Assembly (NCBI RefSeq): GCF_014649035.1
Contig: NZ_BMSG01000028.1
Coordinates: forward strand, 1 to 64,000
Origin: Streptomyces sindenensis
GTDB lineage: Bacteria > Actinomycetota > Actinomycetes > Streptomycetales > Streptomycetaceae
Direction of reading: 5' to 3'
DNA length: 64,000 bases
Shown: piece after piece, positions 42,737 through 51,404 of the stretch
How positions within the stretch are numbered: the stretch's first letter is position 1
Layout of the letters: every line of letters starts with the position of its first letter
Translations under genes and position numbers: made by a program
Notes under the pieces: model-generated
What the model saw: the letters and a program-made list of their open reading frames with translations, nothing else
Told to the model about the DNA's origin: nothing
The model's database searches: none

Positions 42737-42778
42737 TTACGCACGAGTAAGCGAACGAGGGAAGTTACGCGTCGGTAA
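42737..42778. promoter_or_regulatory. Two TTAC-N6-GTAA inverted repeats
   Basis: TTAC-GCACGA-GTAA (42737-42750) and TTAC-GCGTCG-GTAA (42765-42778), spaced 28 bp apart, in the 356-bp gap between the divergent lipase and phospholipase genes. This is an AT-rich island in GC-rich DNA, so a promoter and operator are likely here. Nothing else is recognised in 42779-43007. Confidence 0.5.
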
Positions 42779-43007
42779 AAAATGGCGCGGCTCCGACCCG
42801 GATCACGTAGTGGGGACCGCCGGCCGCTCCCGGCCCCGCCCGGCCCGCCGGATCGGCGCCCCCTCCCGCCCCATCTCTATATCGATGTTCTGCGGGCCGA
42901 ACACCCTAGAAATGACGGGTGCATGACGACATCCTGTTCCTGCCCCTCGCCCCACCCGACGAGGAGCACCCCAGGAGCAACTCCATTCACCCCCACGGAG
43001 GTCGTCC

Positions 43008-43505
43008 ATGCGCCGTCGCTTCACGGTCCCGCTCGCCGCTGTCGCCCTGTCACTCCCCCTCGCCCTGGGCACCGCCGGTTCCGCGTCGGCCGCCCCCGCC
43101 GACAAACCCCAGGTGCTCAGCTCCTGGACCCAGACGAGCGCCACCAGCTACAACGCCTGGAACGCGGCCCGCAACAACCAGGGCGCCTGGGCTGCGTACG
43201 GCTTCAACTGGTCGACGGACTACTGCAGCAGCTCGCCCGACAACCCCTTCGGCTTCCCCTTCCGGAACTCCTGTGCCCGCCACGACTTCGGGTACCGGAA
43301 CTACAAGGCCGCAGGCACGTTCTCCGCCAACAAGTCCCGGATCGACTCCGCCTTCTACGAGGACCTCAAGCGCGTGTGCGCCCGCTACTCGGGCGCGACG
43401 AAGACGTCGTGCAACGGCACCGCCTGGACCTACTACCAGGCCGTGAGGATCTTCGGCGTCTCCCCGGCGGACGCGGGCACCCGCAATCTGCCCCAGGCCG
43501 CCTGA
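43008..43505 (+). CDS. Secreted bacterial phospholipase A2
   Basis: Extracellular Ca-dependent phospholipase A2 (prokaryotic PLA2, group XIV). It has 165 residues. The Sec leader ends about residue 29 (ASA). The catalytic dyad is H92-D93 in CARHDFGYRNYK, with the substrate-binding segment NWSTDYCSSSPDNPFGF upstream. Cysteines pair up as expected for two disulfides (C73, C89, C128 and the later one). ATG follows GGAGGTCGTCC. Divergent from the lipase, so the two may share lipid-related control. Confidence 0.93.
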   Translation: MRRRFTVPLAAVALSLPLALGTAGSASAAPADKPQVLSSWTQTSATSYNAWNAARNNQGAWAAYGFNWSTDYCSSSPDNPFGFPFRNSCARHDFGYRNYKAAGTFSANKSRIDSAFYEDLKRVCARYSGATKTSCNGTAWTYYQAVRIFGVSPADAGTRNLPQAA

Positions 43506-43530
43506 GCCCGACCGCGCCAGGACGTACGGG

Positions 43531-43562
43531 AAGGGCCCCCGGCGGCAGAACCGGGGGCCCTT
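43531..43562. terminator. Rho-independent-type terminator
   Basis: AAGGGCCCCCGG and CCGGGGGCCCTT form a perfect 12-bp stem with an 8-nt loop, 26 bp after the phospholipase stop and before the convergent protease. Confidence 0.8.
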
Positions 43563-43587
43563 CCTCGCGCCGTCGTACGGTGGTGCG

Positions 43588-44673
43588 TCAGCCGATCTCC
43601 GCGCCGTAGGCGGCCAGGGCCTCCGGGACCGGCTGGAAGAAGGTCGTGCCGCCCGAGGAGCAGTCGCCGCTGCCGCCCGAGGTCAGACCGAGCGCGGTGT
43701 CGCCCGCGAAGAGGGCGCCGCCGCTGTCGCCCGGCTCGGCGCAGACCGTCGTCTCGATGAGGCCGTTGACGATGTCTCCGTTGCCGTAGTTGACCGTGGC
43801 GTCCAGGCCGGTGACCTCGCCGTCGTGCACCTGGGTCGTGGAGCCGCTGCGGGTGACCGCCTGGCCGACCGTCGCGTCGCCCGCCCGGGTGATCGCTCGG
43901 GTGGAGCCGTCGTAGAGGTTCACCTCGCTCGGGTGCTCGGTGTCCGAGGTGTACTTGACCAGGCCGTAGTCGTTCTCCGGGAAGCTGGAGCCCTCGTTCG
44001 CCCCGATCTCCGCGCCGCCCTGGGAGTCCGACCAGCTGGTGACCGACTCGGTGCAGTGGCCGGCGGTCAGGAAGTACGGCTCGCCGTCCTTGACCACGTT
44101 GAAGCCGAGCGAGCAGCGGGAGCCGGAGCCGAAGATCGCGTCGCCGCCCGCGATCAGCGGCTTGAACTCCCCCTTGGTCTTCGAGAGTTCGGCCTTGCCA
44201 CCGAGACCGCCGACCACGGCCGAGAGCTTCTTCCAGGCGGCGCCGTCGACCGTGCTGTCGGCGGTGACCTTCACCTTGTTGGTCACCGGGTCGACCGCCC
44301 AGGAGGTACCCGGAATCGTCGCCCTGTCGGTGAGGGTCTGCCGGGCCGACTTCAGCTCGGCGAGGGAGTTCTCCACGATTCTGGCCCTGGCACCCGCCTG
44401 GCGGACCTGCTCGGCGCCGGCCTCGTCGACGACGTTCACGACGAGGGTCTTCGCCGTGGTGTCGTAGTACGAGCCCGCCGCGTCAGGGCCCAGATCACGG
44501 TTCAGGGAGTCGGCCAGCTTTCCGGCCGCGCCCGCGCTGAGGGTCTTGGCCGCGAACTGCGGCACATCGTCACTGGCGTTCGCGGACTGGAACGTAAATC
44601 CCGCTGCGACGAGGGCGACGACGGCCGAGCCGGCCAGCGTCGCGCGCTTCCTGGACATGCGTCGATGCTTCAC
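43588..44673 (-). CDS. Secreted S1E serine protease with pro-domain (streptogrisin/alpha-lytic type)
   Basis: Chymotrypsin-fold protease of 361 residues. Sec leader (LAGSAVVALVAAGFTF to NASDD), a pro-domain of about 140 residues that should fold the enzyme and be removed, then the mature protease from about residue 175. Catalytic His in TAGHC, Asp in ENDYGLVKY, Ser in GDSGG. GTG at 44673 is chosen because AGGAGG lies 7 bp upstream and the leader then starts with the family-typical KHRR. It is paired in type with the protease at 56185. Confidence 0.92.
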   Translation of the reverse strand: MKHRRMSRKRATLAGSAVVALVAAGFTFQSANASDDVPQFAAKTLSAGAAGKLADSLNRDLGPDAAGSYYDTTAKTLVVNVVDEAGAEQVRQAGARARIVENSLAELKSARQTLTDRATIPGTSWAVDPVTNKVKVTADSTVDGAAWKKLSAVVGGLGGKAELSKTKGEFKPLIAGGDAIFGSGSRCSLGFNVVKDGEPYFLTAGHCTESVTSWSDSQGGAEIGANEGSSFPENDYGLVKYTSDTEHPSEVNLYDGSTRAITRAGDATVGQAVTRSGSTTQVHDGEVTGLDATVNYGNGDIVNGLIETTVCAEPGDSGGALFAGDTALGLTSGGSGDCSSGGTTFFQPVPEALAAYGAEIG

Positions 44674-45122
44674 GTTCGACCTCCTGTGGGGCCGTGCACG
44701 AAGCATGTGGGGTGCCCGTACACGGAGGATGGGGCGCCCACTATTCCGAGGCCGGGAAACGCACACAAGGCCGACTTCCGGACGTGCACACGACACCGAC
44801 GCTTCACTCTCGGGTCGTTCACTTACCCCCGGTCATGCCATGTCGGTTCCCTTCGCAAACACCTGGTGCAACCGTCGGCGGTCTCAGGGTGAGGACTAGT
44901 CCTGTCCGGTATTCGCCCTCTCGGTCCGGATGGTGGCACGGTCCGTCCGGATGGCGACGGAAATCCTCGGCCGGCAGCCGTCCAGGACCTTCACAGTTCG
45001 TCGTCGACGAACGGTCCCCGTAACGCCCCTGATGGGTCATCATCGAAACGGCGGCAGGCACCGGCAGCGACATCGGGTCCGGGCCCGCCGGGTGACCGGG
45101 TGACCGAGCGGGGGAGGCACGG
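44674..45122. other. 449-bp intergenic region, no gene recognised
   Basis: Divergent promoters of the protease and the hydrolase must lie here. GGTCCGGATGG and a near copy occur within 40 bp around 44925-44960. No reading frame with Streptomyces-like protein composition is supported. Confidence 0.4.
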
Positions 45123-46010
45123 GTGCGCAATCGGGTGCTCGCGGCGGACGGGCGGCATCTGATGGTCGAACGGATGGGCGATCCCCGGGGAAGACCGGTC
45201 TTCCTCCTGCACGGCACCCCGGGCAGCAGGCTCGGCCCCGCTCCCCGCGGCATGGTCCTCTACCAGCGTCATACGCAGCTGATCGCCTACGACCGCCCGG
45301 GCTACGGCGGCAGCGACCGCCACGAGGGCCGGCGGATCAGCGACGTCGTCGGGGACGTCCGCGCGATCGCCGACGCGCTGGGGCTGGAGCGCTTCGCCGT
45401 GGTGGGCCGCTCCGGCGGGGCCCCGCACGCCCTGGCCTGCGCGGCCCTGATGCCGGAACGGGTCACCCGGACCGCGGCCCTCGTCAGTCTCGCGCCCCGG
45501 GACGCGGCCGGTCTCGACTGGTTCGAGGGGATGAGCGCGTCCAATGTGCTGGCGTACTCCACGGCGGCCGACGACCCGGAGTCCCTGGCGCGGTCCTTCA
45601 TCGACCGCTCGGCGCAGATCCGGCGGGACCCGGTCCGGCTGCTCGACGATCTGCGCCGGGAGCTGACCGACTCCGACCGGCTGGTGGTCAACGACGCGGG
45701 CATCCGGTCCATGCTGCTGCGCAACTTCAGCGAGGGGCTGCGTCATTCGGCGTACGGCTGGATCGACGACGCCATCGCGTTCTGCCGCCCCTGGGGGTTC
45801 GATCCGTCCCGGATCACCGGCGAGGTGCTGCTCTGGCACGGGGTGAAGGACGTCTTCTCCCCGGTCGGCCACTCCCGCTGGCTGGCCGGGCAGATCCCGG
45901 GCGCCACCACCGTGCTGGAGCCGAGGGCGGCCCACTTCGACGCGTTCCCCATGCTCCCGCGCATCCTCGACTGGCTGCTGGAGGAGCGGAGGCAGTGCGG
46001 CGGGAAGTGA
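45123..46010 (+). CDS. Alpha/beta hydrolase
   Basis: Cytoplasmic hydrolase of 295 residues. HGTPGSR forms the oxyanion region, nucleophile elbow GRSGGAPHA carries the serine, Asp is in GVKDVFSPVG and His in AAHFDAFP. No signal peptide. GTG 45123 is preceded by GGGGGAGG. It converges with fxsT and is separated by a strong terminator, so it is probably not part of the fxs operon. Substrate unknown. Confidence 0.87.
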   Translation: MRNRVLAADGRHLMVERMGDPRGRPVFLLHGTPGSRLGPAPRGMVLYQRHTQLIAYDRPGYGGSDRHEGRRISDVVGDVRAIADALGLERFAVVGRSGGAPHALACAALMPERVTRTAALVSLAPRDAAGLDWFEGMSASNVLAYSTAADDPESLARSFIDRSAQIRRDPVRLLDDLRRELTDSDRLVVNDAGIRSMLLRNFSEGLRHSAYGWIDDAIAFCRPWGFDPSRITGEVLLWHGVKDVFSPVGHSRWLAGQIPGATTVLEPRAAHFDAFPMLPRILDWLLEERRQCGGK

Positions 46011-46019
46011 CCCCGGCCG

Positions 46020-46054
46020 CCGCGCGCCGGGAGGACGGGCCTCCCGGCGCGCGG
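46020..46054. terminator. Strong bidirectional terminator at the end of the fxs operon
   Basis: A perfect 15-bp stem (46020-46034 with 46040-46054) and a 5-nt loop lie between the hydrolase and fxsT stops. Confidence 0.85.
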
Positions 46055-46058
46055 TGGA

Positions 46059-49000
46059 TCACACCGGCATCGGCTCCAGCTCCCGCCGGAACCGCCCCTC
46101 GGTGCGGGCGATCCGCACCAGCGGGTGGTCGTCGCCGAGCTGGCGCGACAGCTCCACGACGATCTCCGACCGCAGCTGCGCCGCCTCGTCCTCCCGGCCC
46201 ATCGCGTCGAGCGTGACCGCCATGTTCGAGGTCATCGCCAGGGTCTCCGGATGGTGCGCCCCGAGCGCTTCGCGGAACTGCCCCGACAGCCGCTGCTCGG
46301 TCTCCAGCACGATGTCCAGCTCGCCCCGGTCGGCCGTCGCCCCGGCCAGGTTCATCACACAGAACAGGGTGTTGGGGTGCTCCCGGCCGAACGCCTCCCG
46401 CATGGCGGCGACGACCTGGGTCAGCACCCGCTCCGCCGCCTCCGCCTCCCCGACGCCCGTCAGATAGACGCCGAGGTTGTTCTGCGCCGCCAGGGTGTAC
46501 GGGTGCTTCTCCCCCGGCACCTTCATGTACTGGTCGACGACCTCCTGCGCGGTCTCCAGCGCCTCCGCGCTCTCGCCGGCCGCGAACAGGTCCGCCGCCA
46601 GGTTGAGATCGCAGGCCAGGGACTCGGGGTTGGCGATGGTGTACTTCGCCCGGTAGCGGGCACGGGTCGCCACCGTGAGACGCCGGGCGTCCTCCAGCCG
46701 GCCCGCCCTGCGCAGCGACACCGCGAGGCTCTTCGCGGCGCTCAGCGTGGTGGGGAAGGTGCGGCCCATCGTCTCCTTGAAGCTGTTGTACGTCGTGCTG
46801 AGCAGCCCCACCGAGTCCTCGTACCTGCCCACCTCCCGCAGGTCGCGCGCCAGGTTCATGGCGGAGGACAGGCTGTAGGGGTGGTCCGGCCCGAGCACCT
46901 GGGTACGCAGGTCGTAGACGTCCTGGTCGATCTCCCGGGCCCGGGCGTACTGCCCGACGCTGCGCAGGTTCAGGGCCAGGTTGTTGGCGGCGGCCAGGGT
47001 CCGGGGGTGGGAGTCGTGGAAGATCTGCCCGAACCCCTCGTGGGCCTCGGTCGCCATCTCGATCGCCCGTGCGTAGTCCCCGAGCAGCCCGAGGTCGATG
47101 GCCAGGCTGCTGGTGGTCATGTACGTGTGCGGATGCTCGGGCCCCAGCACCTCCCGCTGCCGCTCCAGGGTGACCTCGTCCAGCTCCCGCGCCTCCACGT
47201 AACGGCCGCGCGTACGCAGGATGTTGGAGAGGTGGAAGCGGAGGTAGAGGTACTGGAGGTCGCGTTCGCCCAGGTTCTCGCGCCAGATCTCGCGCAGGTC
47301 CTCGCCCAGCGCCCAGGCGGTCCTGATGTCGCCGCGCTTCCACAGGTAGCGGACGCGGTCGATCAGCAGCCTGCGGGTCTCCGGCTCCTTGCAGTTGCGG
47401 GCGTCGGAGGGGCCGAGGTGCGGCCAGATCGTGGCGAAGCGCGGCCAGGTGTCCGGGTTGTCTATCGGCTCGTCGTCGTCGGGGCGGGCCCCGGCGAGGA
47501 TGCGGTGGACGACGTGCCGGGCTTCGCGCTGCTCCTCCTCGCTGAGCTGCGCCTTGATCACGGCCTGGACGAGGCGGTGCACCTGGATGGAGTTGGAGAC
47601 CTGGTCGACCTTGGCCAGGGCGAAGCGGCCGATCTCCCGGATGACCCGGCCCAGCACCAGCTTCTCCTGGAGCGAGGAGTCGTACGGCTTCAGCGCGTCG
47701 ATCATCTCCTTGCTGTAGAGGAGGTTCGCGGAGATCGGCTCGGGCGCGAAGAAGGCGCAGAGCTGGAGCAGCCGTACGGCGGCGGGCGAGCGCTCCTTGA
47801 GCCGGGCGATGGAGATGTTCCAGGTGGCGGCGACCGGTTCCGGGTAGCCGGCCGGCTGGTTGAGCGCGAGAACCTGGGGCGCCTGCTGGGCGAGCTGTTC
47901 GAGATAGGTGTCGATGGGGGTGGCGGTCTCCGCGATCCAGGCGGCCGCCTGCTCCACGGCGAGCGGCAGGTCGCCCACCGCGGTCGCGACCTGGGCGGCG
48001 TCCTCGTCGCTGAGCCCCGGGGCCCGGCGCTGGAGGTGCTCGATGGACTCCTCGCGCAGGAAGACGTCCACGGGCAGCGCGTCCCCGTGCTGGGACCAGC
48101 TCTGGTTGCGGGAGGTCACCAGGATGTGGCCGGAACCGCCCTGCGGGAAGTAGCGGCGCAGCTGCTCGGGGTCGTCCGCGTTGTCGAAGACCAGCAGCCA
48201 GCGGTCGGAGGGCACCCCGCGCCGCAGCAGGTCGACGGCCTCCTGGGAGGCGGCCGCGATGTCGTCGCCGCCCTGGGCGCCGAGCCGGGCGGCGAGTTCG
48301 GCGAGCGAGGCGACGACGTCGTCGGGCTGCTCGGACGATATCCACCAGACCAGGTCGTAGTCGGCCATGAAGCGGTGCACGTACTCCAGGGCCACCTGGG
48401 TCTTGCCGACGCCGCCGAGACCGTAGAGGGTCTGCGGCTGCGGCAGGACGACGGCCAGGCCGCCGCCGAGCTGGTCGCGCATCCGCTCCAGGACGAGCGA
48501 GCGGCCGGTGAAGCCGGGGTTGCGGGGCGGCGCGTTCCAGATCCTCGGTACGGTGCCGGGGAAGCGGGGCCCGGGCGAGACCCCGTCGGCCACCTGCACC
48601 GGGCGGTCCAGGGCCCGCATCACGGCGGTGGTGGCGTGCACCTCGTCCAGCCGGAAGAGGTCGACCGGGTTGCGGTCGATGTACGGGGAGGTCAGGCGTA
48701 CGTCCCCGATCCGCAGCGGAACCAGTCGGCGGCGGCCGGTGCCGACGGCCTCGGCGGCGGTCCGTTCCCACAGCTCGACCGCCCGCTGGGACTTCAGATA
48801 GGCGCTGGAGAGCAGGACGACGGTGCGGGTGGCGTTGTCGGCGGTGGTGTCGGCCGCCTCCTCGGGCGGGCGTTCGGCGGAGACGTCGCGCGGCACGACC
48901 CGGAAACCGGCCCGGGTGAGGATCGATTCGAGCCAGTCGGCCCACATCCGGTTCTCCGCCACATAGCTGAGGTGGAGATCGGCGGGCAGGGCGGGCCTGC

Positions 49001-49994
49001 GCCGGGTGAAGGCGTCGCGGATCCGCAGCCGGACCTCTTCGCCGACCGGCGGCATCGAGGTGATCTCCCGGTCGGTGATGACCGCGGTGAGCCGTTCGAA
49101 GGCGGAGAGCAGCGAGTTGGTGAGCCCGGCCTCGTCGCCGAAGGTGGCCAGCGTCTCCTCGTAGGCGTAGTAGGGCCGGTACGGGATCTCCACCGCCCCC
49201 CAGTAGGCGGTGAGTTCGTCGCCGGACAGATCGCGCGGCAGCCGGTCGAACTTGAGCCGGGCCAGCGCCCGCCCGGCGTCCGCCTTCTCCTTCTCGCCCT
49301 CGTCGATGCGCATCGGCACGGGGTAGAGGGCGATGGGGCGGCCGGTGTTGCGCTCGGCGATCTGGCGGGCGACGGAGGCCGCGCCGTCGATGGACTGGTC
49401 GCTGAGGGTGAAGCAGTCGACGAGCACGTCCGGGAGGTGGACGGTGCAGATGTCGGCGATGTCGCTGAGGCCGGTCCGGCTGTCGATGAGGACGTAGTCG
49501 TAGTTCGCCTTCATGTCGTCGCGCAGGGCGTCGAAGAAGTGGCCGCCGCCGAACCGGTCGTAGAAGTTGTCCCAGTCGAAGGTGGAGACGGTGGCGCTGT
49601 ACTCGCGGTTCTGCCGTCCGGCGGAGACGAAGTCGAGCGTGCCGCCCTGCGGGAACTCCCAGCCGAGCGACTCCGGGGTCAGCGACACGGCGTGCGGCTG
49701 GATGCGGGCGTAGTCGCGGTGCCAGTCCTCGGCGCGCTGGGCGGGGCTGGTCGCGGCCCAGGCGTATTCGGTGATCAGGTCGATCACACCGGTGGTGGCG
49801 CCGAGGGTGGCCGGGTCGAGGAAGGGGTGGAAGAACCGGTGGAGTCCGGGGGCTTCCAGGTCCCAGTCGACGGCCAGGACCCGCTTGCCGTTGGCCGCGA
49901 GGATCCAGGCGACGTTGGCGAGCGCCATGGTGCGCCCGGTACCGCCCTTGTACGAGTAGAAGGTGACGATGCGCCCGTCACGACCGGCACTCAT
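46059..49994 (-). CDS. fxsT: FxSxx-COOH system TPR protein FxsT (ATPase-TIR-NB-ARC-TPR)
   Basis: A 1311-residue multidomain protein. Residues 1-300: MinD/ParA-like ATPase with a deviant Walker A (KGGTGRT, residues 16-22) and DWDLEAPG. Residues about 338-460: TIR-like effector/adaptor domain starting DLHLSYVAENRMWADWLES. Residues about 495-850: NB-ARC/STAND NTPase with P-loop GLGGVGKT (525-532), LLVFDNAD Walker B and ILVTSRNQSWS. Residues about 880-1300: Kinesin-light-chain type TPRs with repeated GPDHPYSL/GPEHPHTY signatures. The ATG overlaps the fxsC stop by 4 bp. This architecture resembles STAND immune sensors. Role in the fxs system is not established. Confidence 0.92.
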   Translation of the reverse strand: MSAGRDGRIVTFYSYKGGTGRTMALANVAWILAANGKRVLAVDWDLEAPGLHRFFHPFLDPATLGATTGVIDLITEYAWAATSPAQRAEDWHRDYARIQPHAVSLTPESLGWEFPQGGTLDFVSAGRQNREYSATVSTFDWDNFYDRFGGGHFFDALRDDMKANYDYVLIDSRTGLSDIADICTVHLPDVLVDCFTLSDQSIDGAASVARQIAERNTGRPIALYPVPMRIDEGEKEKADAGRALARLKFDRLPRDLSGDELTAYWGAVEIPYRPYYAYEETLATFGDEAGLTNSLLSAFERLTAVITDREITSMPPVGEEVRLRIRDAFTRRRPALPADLHLSYVAENRMWADWLESILTRAGFRVVPRDVSAERPPEEAADTTADNATRTVVLLSSAYLKSQRAVELWERTAAEAVGTGRRRLVPLRIGDVRLTSPYIDRNPVDLFRLDEVHATTAVMRALDRPVQVADGVSPGPRFPGTVPRIWNAPPRNPGFTGRSLVLERMRDQLGGGLAVVLPQPQTLYGLGGVGKTQVALEYVHRFMADYDLVWWISSEQPDDVVASLAELAARLGAQGGDDIAAASQEAVDLLRRGVPSDRWLLVFDNADDPEQLRRYFPQGGSGHILVTSRNQSWSQHGDALPVDVFLREESIEHLQRRAPGLSDEDAAQVATAVGDLPLAVEQAAAWIAETATPIDTYLEQLAQQAPQVLALNQPAGYPEPVAATWNISIARLKERSPAAVRLLQLCAFFAPEPISANLLYSKEMIDALKPYDSSLQEKLVLGRVIREIGRFALAKVDQVSNSIQVHRLVQAVIKAQLSEEEQREARHVVHRILAGARPDDDEPIDNPDTWPRFATIWPHLGPSDARNCKEPETRRLLIDRVRYLWKRGDIRTAWALGEDLREIWRENLGERDLQYLYLRFHLSNILRTRGRYVEARELDEVTLERQREVLGPEHPHTYMTTSSLAIDLGLLGDYARAIEMATEAHEGFGQIFHDSHPRTLAAANNLALNLRSVGQYARAREIDQDVYDLRTQVLGPDHPYSLSSAMNLARDLREVGRYEDSVGLLSTTYNSFKETMGRTFPTTLSAAKSLAVSLRRAGRLEDARRLTVATRARYRAKYTIANPESLACDLNLAADLFAAGESAEALETAQEVVDQYMKVPGEKHPYTLAAQNNLGVYLTGVGEAEAAERVLTQVVAAMREAFGREHPNTLFCVMNLAGATADRGELDIVLETEQRLSGQFREALGAHHPETLAMTSNMAVTLDAMGREDEAAQLRSEIVVELSRQLGDDHPLVRIARTEGRFRRELEPMPV

Positions 49995-51301
49995 AGGTCC
50001 TCCGCTTCCGTCGCAGGGTCGTGCGGGTCGGGTATGTAGCTCGTGTTGCCCATGGGGCCGGTGAGCCGGGTCCGCTCGCCGGATCCGCCGCCGGATCCGG
50101 GCGGGTAGGCCTTCGCGTGCTTGAGGTACTGCTGGGCGGCCACCTCGACCACCTGGGGCAGGAGCTGGCCGAACGCCTCCATGGTGGGCACTCCTTTCGC
50201 GGCGGCCCGGCAGAGGGCCCGGCCCTGGCCCATCTTGACCGGCATGACCGCTTCGAGCTTCTCGGTGAGCTCGGTCTCCGCGGCTCTGCTCTGGTGGTCG
50301 TCGCGGCTCCACGGGACGACCATGGTCACCCAGGGCCGGTTCTCCGCGTCGAAGGCGGCGAGCCTGCGGCAGTGGTCCTCGTCCCGCAGGGCCCAGCGGT
50401 CGACGAGCAGGATCTCGGGGGTGCTGGGCGGGGCCTTGCCGTCGTGCCGGTCCTCGTCGAACGAGGTGATGACGGCCTGGTAGTTGAGCGAGCGGACCAG
50501 TTCCTCGGCCACATAGGCCAGCGGCCGGGCGGAGGCGGGGTAGTACGGGTTCCAGTCCTGGGGATGGTCGCCGTAGTGGTCGCTGTTGCGGCCGTCGGGC
50601 AGATCGTGGCGGGTGGGTGCCGCGATGGTGATCTGCATCGGCCGGGGGGCGCCGACTCCGCTGCTGGGGGAGCCGAAGGCGCTGGGGGCGAGGCGGTAGT
50701 CGACGGGCCGGCCGGTGTCGATGCGGACCGAGTCGGCGACGCTGACGATGCGTTTGGCCAGTTCGTAGACGGCCCGTTCGTACTCCTCGGCGAAGAGCCT
50801 GAGCTTGATCAGACCGTAGAGGCCGTCGCTGACGTACCGTTCGCCGAAGTCGCGGTGGTTGAACTGCAACCGCTCGGCGGATCCCGGCAGTTGGCTCGGG
50901 GGCACCGGAACCCAGAGCGCGGGGACGATGGCCTCGGCCGGCTGGTTGGAGCGGGCCCGGTGGTGGATGGCCCGCTGTTCGAAGGCGTACCACTCCTTGC
51001 CGCACATCTCGCTGGCGAAGTAGCGCGGTGAGAACAGCGGAACGAAGACCCGGCAGGTGGCGAGGACGTCGCCGAGCCGTTCCGACCAGCCCTCCCCGGA
51101 GCGTATCTCCCGGTCCATGAATCCCGCGGGCGCGCCGGCGGGTAAGTCGGTCATGGCCATCACATGGCCGCAGAGGTCCTGGAAAAGCCGCTCGACCCAC
51201 ATATCGGGGTCCGTGCCGGCGCCGTACCCGGGCGTGTGGGCGTAACTCAGAAAGAAATACGGCCGATGGCCCACCGCTCGCTGTTGCGTCGATGCGTGCA
51301 C
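49991..51301 (-). CDS. fxsC: FxSxx-COOH system TIR-like protein FxsC
   Basis: About 436 residues. An N-terminal TIR-like domain starts HRPYFFLSYAHTPGYGAG and includes FVPLFSPRYFASEMCGKEWYAF. A second half with YVAEELVRSLNYQAVITSFD and LLVDRWALRDEDHCRRLAAFD follows. The C-terminal tail is Gly/Ser/Pro-rich. The start is uncertain: GTG 51301, with GGGGG just upstream, is preferred; ATG 51331 and GTG 51274 are possible. It is translationally coupled to fxsT. TIR proteins act as adaptors or NAD-cleaving effectors; which applies here is unknown. Confidence 0.85.
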   Translation of the reverse strand: MHASTQQRAVGHRPYFFLSYAHTPGYGAGTDPDMWVERLFQDLCGHVMAMTDLPAGAPAGFMDREIRSGEGWSERLGDVLATCRVFVPLFSPRYFASEMCGKEWYAFEQRAIHHRARSNQPAEAIVPALWVPVPPSQLPGSAERLQFNHRDFGERYVSDGLYGLIKLRLFAEEYERAVYELAKRIVSVADSVRIDTGRPVDYRLAPSAFGSPSSGVGAPRPMQITIAAPTRHDLPDGRNSDHYGDHPQDWNPYYPASARPLAYVAEELVRSLNYQAVITSFDEDRHDGKAPPSTPEILLVDRWALRDEDHCRRLAAFDAENRPWVTMVVPWSRDDHQSRAAETELTEKLEAVMPVKMGQGRALCRAAAKGVPTMEAFGQLLPQVVEVAAQQYLKHAKAYPPGSGGGSGERTRLTGPMGNTSYIPDPHDPATEAEDL

Positions 51302-51404
51302 ACGACCCCCGTCCTGTATGAGCACTCGCATCCCGGAAGGAGGAAGGGAGTGCAAGCGAACTCATCATTCCGGAGCGGGCCGCGTTCCAGCCCCTCCCGT
51401 TCGG

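Noticed and set aside
46125..50039. Long plus-strand open frame of about 1300 codons opposite fxsT
   Set aside because: A shadow of the GC-rich fxsT gene. Its composition (Gly/Val/Arg/Asp runs) lacks any domain, while the minus strand shows clear ATPase, TIR, NB-ARC and TPR motifs.
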